Assembly (NCBI RefSeq): GCF_052030545.1
Contig: NZ_JBPDIH010000006.1
Location: forward strand, 248,001 to 312,000
Source of the DNA: CANMXU01 sp052030545
GTDB taxonomy: Bacteria > Pseudomonadota > Gammaproteobacteria > Enterobacterales > Alteromonadaceae
Direction of reading: 5' to 3'
DNA length: 64,000 bases
Shown here: in pieces, positions 35,128 to 44,064 of the stretch
Numbering within the stretch: the first letter of the stretch is position 1
Layout of the letters: every line of letters begins with the position of its first letter
Program-made: the position numbers and the translations under genes
The notes under the pieces: generated by a model
Database searches by the model: none
What the model was told of the DNA's origin: nothing
Seen by the model: only the letters and a program-made list of their open reading frames with translations

Positions 35128-36237
35128 TTAGTTAAATACAGGTGCTACTTGCTTGCCAGGTTTCGCTTTCAACAAACCATTAACGATGATTTTATCACCT
35201 TCAACTAAGCCTTTTGAAACCGCCCAGTTTTCACCTACACGCTCACCAACGCTAATGTATGTTTTCTTAACAACATTGGTTTCATCTAATGAATAAACAT
35301 AGCGACCTACTTGGTCTTCTTGAACAGCTGCTTGAGGGATAAGCACTAATTTTTCTGGTTTAGCAACAGTAATTAAAATGCCTACGTTTTGACCACCTAA
35401 TAACAAACCTTTCGGGTTAGGGAATTGCGCGCGGTACGTTACAGTACCAGTCGTTTTAGACACTTCAGTACCAATGTAGTCAAGCTTACCTGTGTAGTCG
35501 TAACGCGTACCGTCTGGTAACTCAATTTCCAATAAATCAGGAACAAAACCTTCTTCTTGCTGGCGGCGCATAAATTCGTAATGTTGCTTCTCATCTAATT
35601 GAGCATAAACTTGCACATTATCATTTGCTGTAATATGAACAATGCCACCAAAAGTTCCTACGGCTAGAGGACCAACTAAGTCTCCCTTTTCACGCTGAAA
35701 TTCGCCAACAACACCATCAAATGGAGCCACAACAATAGAACGCTCTAAGTTAATTCGTGCACTTTCTAAATTTGCTTTTGCTGTTGCCAAAGCCGCTGAT
35801 GCTACATCACGGTCTACTTTCACTTGCTCTTGGTCTAAGTCGCTAAGCACTTCTTTGCCTGCAAGCATTTTTGCCATACTGTACTTTACTTCTGCTAAAT
35901 CAAGTGCAGATTCAGCTTGTTTCACTAAGCTTTCTTGTTGATTAACAGCTGCTTTATAAGGTTCACGGTCAATAATGGCGATAGTTTCGCCCTTCTTAAC
36001 TTTATCCCCTTCTTGTACTTTAATGTCAGTAATGACACCAGAGACCTGAGCCATTAGCATCACTTTAGCTGTAGGTTCGATGCGACCTTGAAGACGACCA
36101 GTGAGTTTAACAGTTTCACTTTTTATCTCTACAGCACCTACTTCAGGAGCTTTTTGTTGTGGGGCAGTTTTTTTAGCCCCTTGTTCACAACCTGCTAATG
36201 CGAGTGTTGCTACCAAAAATATAGTTAACTTTTTCAT
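35128..36237 (-). CDS. RND efflux periplasmic adaptor lipoprotein
   Basis: Membrane-fusion protein that links the pump at 31970 to an outer-membrane channel, such as TolC. From the ATG at 36237 it has 369 residues. The signal peptide ends in a lipobox (LALAGC, Cys about residue 17), so it is acylated. The lipoyl halves read GVITDIKVQEGDKVKKGE and APFDGVVGEFQREKGD, separated by an alpha-hairpin (about 90-145); the beta-barrel and membrane-proximal parts follow. A longer frame back to 36273 would spoil the signal peptide. It is first in a two-gene operon. Confidence 0.93.
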   Translation of the reverse strand: MKKLTIFLVATLALAGCEQGAKKTAPQQKAPEVGAVEIKSETVKLTGRLQGRIEPTAKVMLMAQVSGVITDIKVQEGDKVKKGETIAIIDREPYKAAVNQQESLVKQAESALDLAEVKYSMAKMLAGKEVLSDLDQEQVKVDRDVASAALATAKANLESARINLERSIVVAPFDGVVGEFQREKGDLVGPLAVGTFGGIVHITANDNVQVYAQLDEKQHYEFMRRQQEEGFVPDLLEIELPDGTRYDYTGKLDYIGTEVSKTTGTVTYRAQFPNPKGLLLGGQNVGILITVAKPEKLVLIPQAAVQEDQVGRYVYSLDETNVVKKTYISVGERVGENWAVSKGLVEGDKIIVNGLLKAKPGKQVAPVFN

Positions 36238-37220
36238 GCGTCTTTTAATCTCCAAGCAAACCGTAATGAGCAAAGCATTTCAATGCATTATTGCATGCAC
36301 CCATAGGGTTAACATTAATCTAAATACGAAAGTCCATAATGTGTTTTATGTGTTCCGCGTTATATTTATATAAAAAATGAATTAGCTTTAATTGAACTTA
36401 ATGGCGGTACTGTAATCGAGTACATAAGAAGATACTATGTGAAAACTTTCGCTATTCGGTATCAATTTGTAACGCCAAAAGCTTACATATTTTACAAATA
36501 ACCTAGCCCGCGTGAAAAAAATCACAGACAACACTAACCACCTTCACTGCAGACGTTGTAGCACACACCTTGTTGTGACATAACGCACAACCATGAACTT
36601 GTTAGACCACCTATTTCCATTATCAATTGTAATGTAAGTTCTGAATTTGTTACACCTCATTTACAAATAAACATTCAATGAAGGCGTGACTTTACTTCCC
36701 ACAAATTAAAGTCAAATAACTTAAGTGTGTAATAGTCAATTAGCCTTTAATTGGCAATTGCAAGCAAAGGCTCCCCCTCCTTAAAACCAAGTGACGCTCG
36801 TGCTCCAAAAAGCCCTTATATAACAATGAATAAAGATATTGATGAAGATGTGAATTATTTATACCTATATATAAGTACAAATAATTCATCGTTTTGACGA
36901 CCAGGTTTAGGTTTGGCGATATAAGCATAACGATTGATGGCATTAGCGCAGAGTAATTTGTAACAAGCTATTTAACCCGTTTGAACAGCACTTAAATCAC
37001 TATTTCTTATATAAAGCTAATTAGATATAAGCAGCGCTATGCTCTACCTATTTATAGTTATAATTAATTTCGACGTTAAATAAGCCATTTAGCTGAAATT
37101 TTTTTCGATCACTCGCGGTAAACGAAAATTCTTATGTAGGTTTCAATCAAGTAATGGTATACTCGCGCGCAAATTTTCAACAATTCCACTTTTTTAGTAG
37201 AACTTAAATAGAGTAAAGTA
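36238..37220. other. Long intergenic region between divergent efflux operon and EF-G2 gene
   Basis: About 980 bp, AT-rich. It must hold the promoters of the efflux operon (minus) and the EF-G2 gene (plus). I see no credible gene: the one medium ORF (36740-36943, minus) has no ribosome site or recognisable sequence. No regulator gene for the pump is present. Apart from the promoter near 37155 I see no distinct structure. Confidence 0.6.
37155..37163 (+). promoter_or_regulatory. Candidate promoter of the EF-G2 gene
   Basis: TGGTATACT is an extended -10 element (TG-N-TATACT) 57 bp before the ATG at 37221, followed by a GC-rich CGCGCGC discriminator. A good -35 is not visible. Confidence 0.5.
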
Positions 37221-39308
37221 ATGGCAGATTTATCCAAATACAGAAATATTGGTATCTTCGCTCACGTTGATGCTGGTAAAACCACAACAACTGAACGTAT
37301 CCTTAAATTAACAGGTATGATCCATAAGATCGGTGAGGTTCACGATGGTGAGTCAACGACTGACTTCATGGAACAGGAAGCTGAGCGCGGTATCACTATC
37401 CAATCTGCTGCTGTAACTTGTGAATGGAAAAAGCACCGTTTTAACGTAATTGACACCCCGGGTCACGTTGACTTCACAGTAGAAGTTTACCGTTCATTAA
37501 AAGTACTTGATGGTGGTATCGGTGTATTCTGTGGTTCTGGTGGTGTTGAACCTCAATCAGAAACTAACTGGCGCTATGCTAACGAATCAAAAGTTGCACG
37601 TTTAATTTTTGTCAACAAACTTGACCGTTTAGGTGCAAACTTCTTCCGCGTAAAAGACCAAGTAGAAAACGTACTTGGTGCACGTCCACTAGTAATGACA
37701 TTACCAATTGGTGAAGAAGACGATTTTGTAGGTGTTGTAGATGTATTATCTCAAAAAGCTTACGTTTGGGATGATTCAGGCCAACCAGAAAACTACGAAA
37801 TTACAGATATTCCAGCTGACATGGTAGACCAAGCTGCTGAATACCGTGAAATGTTAATTGAAACGGCATTAGAAGCTGATGAAGACCTACTAATGGAATA
37901 CTTAGAAGGTGAAGTTAACCCAACAGAAGAGCAAATCAAAGCGTGTATCCGTAAAGGTACAAATGAATTGTTATTCTTCCCAACATACTGTGGTTCTGCA
38001 TTTAAGAACAAAGGTATGCAACTTCTTCTTGATGCGGTTGTTGATTACTTACCTTCACCAACTGAAGTTCCACCTCAACCGTTAACTGACGAAGAAGGTG
38101 AACCAACGGGTGAATTTGCACTAGTTGATGCTGCTGAACCTTTCCGCGCATTAGCATTCAAAATTATGGATGACCGTTTCGGTGCCCTTACTTTCGTACG
38201 TGTATACTCAGGTACATTAAATAAAGGTGATACTGTACTTAACTCATTCACAGGTAAAACTGAGCGTATCGGCCGTATGGTAGAGATGCAAGCAGAAGAC
38301 CGTACTGAGCTAACTTCAGCACAAGCGGGTGACATTCTTGCGATCGTTGGTATGAAGAACGTTCAAACAGGTCATACTTTATGTTCTGTTAAAGAACCAT
38401 GTACTCTTGAAGCTATGGTATTCCCAGAACCAGTAATCTCAATTGCTGTTGCACCTAAAGATAAAGGTGGTTCAGAGAAAATGGGTGTTGCTATTGGTAA
38501 AATGGTTGCTGAAGATCCAACGTTTAAAGTTGAAACTGATGAAGATTCAGGTGAAACCATCTTACGTGGTATGGGTGAACTTCACTTAGATATCAAAGTA
38601 GATATCTTAAAACGTACTTACGGCGTTGACTTAGTTGTTGGTAAGCCACAAGTTGCCTACCGTGAAACAATCACGCAGCCAATTGAAGATTCTTACACAC
38701 ATAAGAAACAATCTGGTGGTTCAGGTCAATTCGGTAAGATCGATTACCGCATCAATCCAGGTGAGCCAAACTCAGGTTTCACATTTAAGTCTACTGTTGT
38801 TGGTGGTAACGTTCCTAAGGAATTCTTCCCAGCAATCGAGAAAGGCTTTAAAGGCATGATGGACGAAGGTGTTTTAGCCGGCTTCCCAGTGCTTGACGTT
38901 GAAGTTGAATTATACGACGGTGGTTTCCACGCGGTTGATTCATCTGCTGTTGCTTTCGAAATCGCTGCTAAAGGCGCATTCCGTCAATCAATTCCAAAAG
39001 CAGGTCCTCAACTAATTGAACCTATCATGAAAGTTGACGTGTTCACTCCAGAAGATCACGTAGGTGACGTAATCGGTGACCTTAACCGTCGTCGTGGTAT
39101 GATCAAAGACCAAGAAGCTGGCACTACAGGTGTTCGCATCAAGGCTGACGTACCTCTTTCAGAAATGTTCGGTTACATCGGGCACTTACGTACAATGACA
39201 TCTGGTCGTGGTCAATTCTCTATGGAATTCTCTCACTACATGCCATGTCCTGCTAACGTAGCTGAAACAGTTATCGCTGAAGTTAAAGAGCGTAACGCTA
39301 AAAAATAA
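37221..39308 (+). CDS. fusA2: Elongation factor G, second type (EF-G2)
   Basis: Translational GTPase of 695 residues. The G motifs are AHVDAGKTTTTE (G1), a switch I segment ERGITIQSAAV, DTPGHVDFT (G3) and NKLDR (G4); domains II-V follow, with SGGSGQFGKI in domain IV. The sequence GVFCGSGGVEPQSETNWRYA and the acidic linker LTDEEGEPTGEFALV match the second EF-G of Pseudomonas, Vibrio and Shewanella rather than the str-operon fusA. Such paralogues may specialise in translocation, ribosome recycling or stress. It is a solitary gene with its own promoter and a strong terminator. Confidence 0.92.
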   Translation: MADLSKYRNIGIFAHVDAGKTTTTERILKLTGMIHKIGEVHDGESTTDFMEQEAERGITIQSAAVTCEWKKHRFNVIDTPGHVDFTVEVYRSLKVLDGGIGVFCGSGGVEPQSETNWRYANESKVARLIFVNKLDRLGANFFRVKDQVENVLGARPLVMTLPIGEEDDFVGVVDVLSQKAYVWDDSGQPENYEITDIPADMVDQAAEYREMLIETALEADEDLLMEYLEGEVNPTEEQIKACIRKGTNELLFFPTYCGSAFKNKGMQLLLDAVVDYLPSPTEVPPQPLTDEEGEPTGEFALVDAAEPFRALAFKIMDDRFGALTFVRVYSGTLNKGDTVLNSFTGKTERIGRMVEMQAEDRTELTSAQAGDILAIVGMKNVQTGHTLCSVKEPCTLEAMVFPEPVISIAVAPKDKGGSEKMGVAIGKMVAEDPTFKVETDEDSGETILRGMGELHLDIKVDILKRTYGVDLVVGKPQVAYRETITQPIEDSYTHKKQSGGSGQFGKIDYRINPGEPNSGFTFKSTVVGGNVPKEFFPAIEKGFKGMMDEGVLAGFPVLDVEVELYDGGFHAVDSSAVAFEIAAKGAFRQSIPKAGPQLIEPIMKVDVFTPEDHVGDVIGDLNRRRGMIKDQEAGTTGVRIKADVPLSEMFGYIGHLRTMTSGRGQFSMEFSHYMPCPANVAETVIAEVKERNAKK

Positions 39309-39327
39309 TTAGTTATTTATAGCTAAT

Positions 39328-39366
39328 AAAAAACCCCGAAAGCGCAAGCTTCGGGGTTTTTTTATA
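39328..39366. terminator. Bidirectional terminator between EF-G2 and the PHP esterase
   Basis: The stem CCCCGA...TCGGGG (39334-39356) encloses AGC-GCAA-GCT, a GNRA tetraloop, with A and T runs of at least six on either side. It serves the plus-strand fusA2 and the minus-strand gene ending at 39424. Confidence 0.93.
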
Positions 39367-39423
39367 ATACATAAAACAGCTATTAAATTAGTTTATACTT
39401 GCTTTAAAGGTAACGAAAGTTTG

Positions 39424-40818
39424 TTACCAAAAGATAGGGTTGGAATAAAACCACAGATCTTGCCAAGGGCTCTCATTCGTTTTATCAACTAGCGGCTCTA
39501 TTTCTTGTGTATTGGTACCACGTAATCGAACATAACCATGTTCAGACTTTTTAGGTAGTGTTAGCGTTAATTCCAAGGTATCACTGCGCCATTTAAAATC
39601 CTTTTTATCAATACGCTTAATCACTTCAGTGGTTGGATTATTATCGCCAAACTTTTCAATTTCTGGATTTACCGCACCCATAATCACATCAATTCGCTCT
39701 AAACGAGGCAAATCGCCATTAGCGTTAGCTAGGTCACTTTGCTTGATCGCAAGCGTTAATTGCAATGTTGAACTGTCTGCTTTGACTAACGTTTCGCCCA
39801 TGCTTGCACTGACCTTATGTTGCCCAGATGATGATAGCTGAACATCAAGCGAGTTGATCAGATCGCCGGTGGTGACAAAAATTCGCCCATGACGTAAACC
39901 GTCTAAAATATCCTCTGCATGCTTTTGTGCATGCACATAAGTTTTACTATATTCACCAGGGAAAAAATCATTGCCGCCTTCGCGTACATTGCTGTGTGCA
40001 TCAGAATTGGCTGAAATCCAAAACTTATTACCAGCACCGAGTAAATGATCCCATAAACCACCTACAACCGCGGTCATTTGATCAAAGCCGCCCATGGTTG
40101 GATAATTGTTATAACTGCCTCGACGCTCAAAATCGGCTTGATGGCCAGGCGCCCCTTCCATTCCAACAAGCACTTTTGGCGCAGCTCTGTGCCACGTTTT
40201 AATTTTTTCTGGGGTAACATCTCCCCACTGCCCTAAGCCTTTGGCCGTTCTTGCTGGATGATTAATAAATACCAGTGGTTTATGTTCAAGTTCATCTAAA
40301 TGTCTTACTGCAGCGCTCATATGCTCAACGGTATCACGCGCATTTTTTGCCTGTGCATCGAGTACTTCTCGGGTGCTGTATTTACGCTGAAATTCGTGTA
40401 GATCGTCATGCTCGCTGTCTTTTACCGGCATAATAACCGTTGAGTGTTCACCGGCTGGGGTATCAAGTTCAATGCCATAAAACTGAATCAGACCGTGATA
40501 CGCTTCGCGGGAAGCGACAAGCTCTGGATACGCTTTATCGTAGTTAACATTTGAATGATTTGGTCCACCGTGATCGGTATTGACTATCCAACTTAAGCCA
40601 TGAGTTTGACCGGTACGGGCATTTTTTTGATAAGAATAAATGGCATCGCCTGCTTTTATTGGCGCCGGCGGATTGACATTGTGATCCCAACCAACACTCC
40701 AATGGGTGTGAACATGGTGATCGCCTGCTAACCATTCTCGTTCTTGAATATTGGCCGAAGCATGGCTGGTAAGTAACAAGAGGCTTGATGCCAACAAACT
40801 TTTTTTAAAAAAGCGCAT
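39424..40818 (-). CDS. Secreted PHP-domain metal-dependent phosphoesterase-like protein
   Basis: A 464-residue exported protein (signal peptide ending ASA, about residue 23). It has PHP-type metal ligands: GDHHVHTHWS near residue 34, VNTDHGG, YGIELDTPAG, FINHPAR and NSDAHSN. PHP hydrolases cleave phosphate esters, although several exported relatives have other substrates, so the reaction is open. I placed the start at the ATG at 40818, because AAGGA is 7 nt upstream and the signal peptide begins there. It lies after the TonB-dependent receptor on the same strand, but a strong terminator separates the two. It probably processes the ligand taken up by that receptor. Confidence 0.8.
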   Translation of the reverse strand: MRFFKKSLLASSLLLLTSHASANIQEREWLAGDHHVHTHWSVGWDHNVNPPAPIKAGDAIYSYQKNARTGQTHGLSWIVNTDHGGPNHSNVNYDKAYPELVASREAYHGLIQFYGIELDTPAGEHSTVIMPVKDSEHDDLHEFQRKYSTREVLDAQAKNARDTVEHMSAAVRHLDELEHKPLVFINHPARTAKGLGQWGDVTPEKIKTWHRAAPKVLVGMEGAPGHQADFERRGSYNNYPTMGGFDQMTAVVGGLWDHLLGAGNKFWISANSDAHSNVREGGNDFFPGEYSKTYVHAQKHAEDILDGLRHGRIFVTTGDLINSLDVQLSSSGQHKVSASMGETLVKADSSTLQLTLAIKQSDLANANGDLPRLERIDVIMGAVNPEIEKFGDNNPTTEVIKRIDKKDFKWRSDTLELTLTLPKKSEHGYVRLRGTNTQEIEPLVDKTNESPWQDLWFYSNPIFW

Positions 40819-40842
40819 AAGGATTTCCTTAATAAACAAAAA

Positions 40843-40874
40843 AACCTTAGCTTGATGTAAACCAAGCTAAGGTT
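40843..40874 (-). terminator. Terminator between the TonB receptor and PHP esterase genes
   Basis: A perfect 12-bp stem (40843-40854 with 40863-40874) closes an 8-nt loop. On the minus strand it is followed by a run of seven T residues. It lies inside an apparent operon, so read-through would set the esterase level. Confidence 0.9.
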
Positions 40875-40890
40875 AATAGAAACATAAAAA

Positions 40891-43500
40891 TTATAATGTG
40901 CCGCGAATACCTAAAGAAAAGGTGCGACCATAGTTGGTGAAGCCACCAAAATGATCATCGCCAACAAACCAATCTTCGGTAGCGCCAGTTAAGTTCATAC
41001 CATTAAAATAGACGCTCATTTTGTCGTTAATTTTGTAAGATACATTCATATCTAAAGTACCAAATGAATCAGTATTAGTGGTGGCTTGATTAGCCATACC
41101 TACCGCATTAACAATTTCATCATTCCACGAGTAAGATAAACGTAGCGACCAGTCGTCTTGTTCAAAGAATGTCGTGATGTTAAATGAATTTTTTGCCACC
41201 CCTTCAAGTTGGTCGCGAATTTCATCTTCACCATCAATATACAAAGCTTCGCTATCAGTGAAAGTGTAGTTCATTTGCACACCCATACCGTTATATGGGT
41301 AAGGTAACTGAGTAAACATTTGTTGGTAAGAAAGCTCTAAGCCTTTAACCATGGCTTCACTACCATTAACTTTTTTCTCAATAAGGTAGCTTTCGCCGTT
41401 ATAGTCACGATGTTCGTACTGGGTTTGAATAAAAGAAGTAATGTCTTTATAAAACGCGCCAGCCATTAACGCTGAGCTTTCATTGAAGTACCATTCCCAT
41501 GCAACATCCACTTGGTTTGCTCGAAATGGGTCAAGCTCAGGGTTACCGGCTACGCCTTCTAACACTTGACCACTTGAGTTAAACGTCAGCTTTGGCGATA
41601 AATCCGCTAAGTCTGGACGCGTCATTACCTGCGCTGCTGAAAAACGCACTAGCATGTCGGTGTCTAAATCAACCACGGCGTTAAACGACGGTAATACATC
41701 ACTGTAACTGTTGTCGTAAGATACTGCTTCAACAATATCGTTGCCCATATCGTCTTTAAACGTTTCATGACCAGAGCTGGTTTGTGCTGTATGAACATAA
41801 CGCACACCAAGGTTACCGCGCATCGGTAAATTAAATAGGGTCGCGTCAAAATCGACCATCGCGTAAGCTGAGGTAATGGTTTCATCAACAGAGTATGAAT
41901 TGAGCTTATCTTCATCTGTTAACTCTTGTGCAAGCGCAGCGTCTTCATCCCATAACGACCAAAACATATCTTCATCAGGCGTGATCCAAGTAATATCATC
42001 TTCACCTAAGAAGTCATCAACCGGAAATGGTTCGTAGAATTCATCGCCAAAATATACGCCTTCAATGCCGTCATAAATTTGGAAGTCTCTGCGGTCATAA
42101 TCTCGGCTACGGTTACGTATTTTAGTCCCCATTTTAAGGGTATGGAATACATCAAAATCTAAACTACGCTTAGCGTCAAACTGCATCGCTTGTTCTTTAT
42201 CAAGCGCGTCAATGGTGCGGTATTCTAAACGACGACCTGGGTTTTGACTCGGATCCATAGGATCATAACCGCCCGTAAATTCCCAGTCTGGAATATCGCC
42301 ATTACCCGCTTCAGGAAAACTAACATCCATGCCGATATTTTTATCTGTTCTTAAACGCGTGCGACGAATCGGATCATCAGTAAAACTTTTCGCACGACCA
42401 ACAAATGCTGCGAGTGACAAATCCCAAACATCACCGGTGTAATCGACGCCAAATTTGCTGGAAATATTTTTATCAATAAGCCCTGACGTTTCACGACCAA
42501 TTTGCACAGAAGCTGCGTCAGTGCCGCCAGACATTCGCTTGTCATCGTCAAAAGTAAAATCTTCGGCGTCCCACTCCATGCTTAAGCCTTGTTCATCATA
42601 AGCAACACTTTGATGAGTCGCTAAAATTTCAGCGGTGACGTTTAAGTTGCTAGTTGGTTGCCATTGCAACGCGGTTGATAAACCAATGCGTTCACGATCT
42701 TCTTCTTCTAACGTTGGACGAAAGCCTGTTGGCGAAAGACCATCATGCGGCGAACCTTCATTGCCCGTGGTATATTTCACTTCATTAACACGGTCTTGGC
42801 GGGTACTGCGCTGCGAGTATGCCGCAGAAACTAAAACACCAAAGTCTTTTTCATCATTTACCCAGTTGTATAGGCCCGACATTCTTGGGTCTAATTCATT
42901 GGCTAAGGCAGCATAACTTTGTTCAAACGTGCCTTTGGCAACTGTTTCTCCAATATCTAAAGGCTTAAAGGTTTTTACGTTAACAACACCACCAATCGCG
43001 CCTTCATCAAGATCTGCCGTTGGGCTTTTAATCACTTCTAAGCCAGAAATAAGCTCAGCCGGCAAAGTGTCGTATCTAAACTGTCGACCCGTTTGACCTG
43101 AATTTCGCACATTTTCATTAACCGCCATGGTTTGACCATTAACCGTGGTTACCTGAAACTCACCACCTAAGCCACGAACTCGTACATATACACCTTCACC
43201 ACGGTCACGCGTAATAGCAACACCCGGCACTTTTTCTAACGCTTCGGCAACGTTATTAGCTGGGAATTTACCAATATCAACCGCTTCAATGGAATCAACA
43301 TAGTTGTTGGTATAACGACGATTATTAAGTGACTGATTCACACTGCGTGCATAAGACGTTTTTACCGTGATCACTTCCATCTGTTCTTCTTGTGAAGCAG
43401 TTTCAGCATCAGCGGCAAAAGTTTGGGTAGATAATAAAGTTAGCGGTGTCGCAATAATTAAGGCATTGCGTACGGCCACAGCTAAGGTTTGTAGTTTCAT
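40891..43500 (-). CDS. TonB-dependent outer-membrane receptor (TonB-Xanth-Caul type)
   Basis: An 869-residue receptor from the ATG at 43500. It has a signal peptide (cleavage after TFA, about residue 30), a TonB-box-like MEVITVKTSY, and a plug domain with FPANNVAEALEKVPGVAITR, VRVRGLGGEF and EVIKSPTADLDEGAIGGVV. A 22-strand-type barrel follows, ending TFSLGIRGTL. The plug pattern fits the TIGR01782-like group often used for carbohydrate or other complex-nutrient uptake in marine bacteria. The gene is divergent from a DUF1254/DUF1214 gene and followed by a PHP esterase. The ligand is unknown. Confidence 0.92.
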   Translation of the reverse strand: MKLQTLAVAVRNALIIATPLTLLSTQTFAADAETASQEEQMEVITVKTSYARSVNQSLNNRRYTNNYVDSIEAVDIGKFPANNVAEALEKVPGVAITRDRGEGVYVRVRGLGGEFQVTTVNGQTMAVNENVRNSGQTGRQFRYDTLPAELISGLEVIKSPTADLDEGAIGGVVNVKTFKPLDIGETVAKGTFEQSYAALANELDPRMSGLYNWVNDEKDFGVLVSAAYSQRSTRQDRVNEVKYTTGNEGSPHDGLSPTGFRPTLEEEDRERIGLSTALQWQPTSNLNVTAEILATHQSVAYDEQGLSMEWDAEDFTFDDDKRMSGGTDAASVQIGRETSGLIDKNISSKFGVDYTGDVWDLSLAAFVGRAKSFTDDPIRRTRLRTDKNIGMDVSFPEAGNGDIPDWEFTGGYDPMDPSQNPGRRLEYRTIDALDKEQAMQFDAKRSLDFDVFHTLKMGTKIRNRSRDYDRRDFQIYDGIEGVYFGDEFYEPFPVDDFLGEDDITWITPDEDMFWSLWDEDAALAQELTDEDKLNSYSVDETITSAYAMVDFDATLFNLPMRGNLGVRYVHTAQTSSGHETFKDDMGNDIVEAVSYDNSYSDVLPSFNAVVDLDTDMLVRFSAAQVMTRPDLADLSPKLTFNSSGQVLEGVAGNPELDPFRANQVDVAWEWYFNESSALMAGAFYKDITSFIQTQYEHRDYNGESYLIEKKVNGSEAMVKGLELSYQQMFTQLPYPYNGMGVQMNYTFTDSEALYIDGEDEIRDQLEGVAKNSFNITTFFEQDDWSLRLSYSWNDEIVNAVGMANQATTNTDSFGTLDMNVSYKINDKMSVYFNGMNLTGATEDWFVGDDHFGGFTNYGRTFSLGIRGTL

Positions 43501-44064
43501 AATTTTTCCAATGAGTGTTGAGAGCGAGGACAAAATTAATCAACAAATATGACAAAACCGTGAAGGAAAAATGACAGGCCATGACTATTCACAAGCAAGT
43601 TACAAATCAATAATAGATATATAATTCAATTACATGAAGTGTATAAAATTAATTAAAGCATGAAAAAAAATATGACACAGACACATTTATAGTCAAGCAA
43701 AAGACACTTTAATCACAAAAGGGAGACAGGCAATAACAAAGCTACGGAAACTGTATATTATTGGATAATTTTCAAACAATTGAGCAGCGAAAGACACATA
43801 GAACCAACTGCCTATAAATCCTAGAAAAACATCCAAAAGTCCTAGAAGCAAAGCGCTTTAAAGCGAATGATGAACAGTAAAAGCTAGATATAAACTTAGC
43901 CCCTGCATTTGTTAAACAACTCGTTACATTGTCAACACAACCAATCAATTAATATCAAATTCGATATATTTACTACCACAACAACAACCTTTAAGTAATT
44001 AATTAACGGCGCTATGATTTAGCCAGTTTAAAAATTTAACATTTACTGGCAAAAGGTATTACTC
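43501..44064. other. Divergent regulatory region between the TonB receptor and DUF1254 genes
   Basis: 564 bp with no credible gene. It must hold both divergent promoters. A direct repeat TCCTAGAA occurs at 43819-43826 and 43840-43847, exactly 21 bp (two helical turns) apart. A 10-bp palindrome AAAGCGCTTT is at 43850-43859. Both could be operator elements for a shared regulator, but this is only a pattern. Confidence 0.5.

Noticed and set aside
36740..36943. 67-residue ORF on the minus strand
   Set aside because: It has no ribosome site, an odd composition and no homologous pattern that I recognise, and it lies in an AT-rich promoter region.
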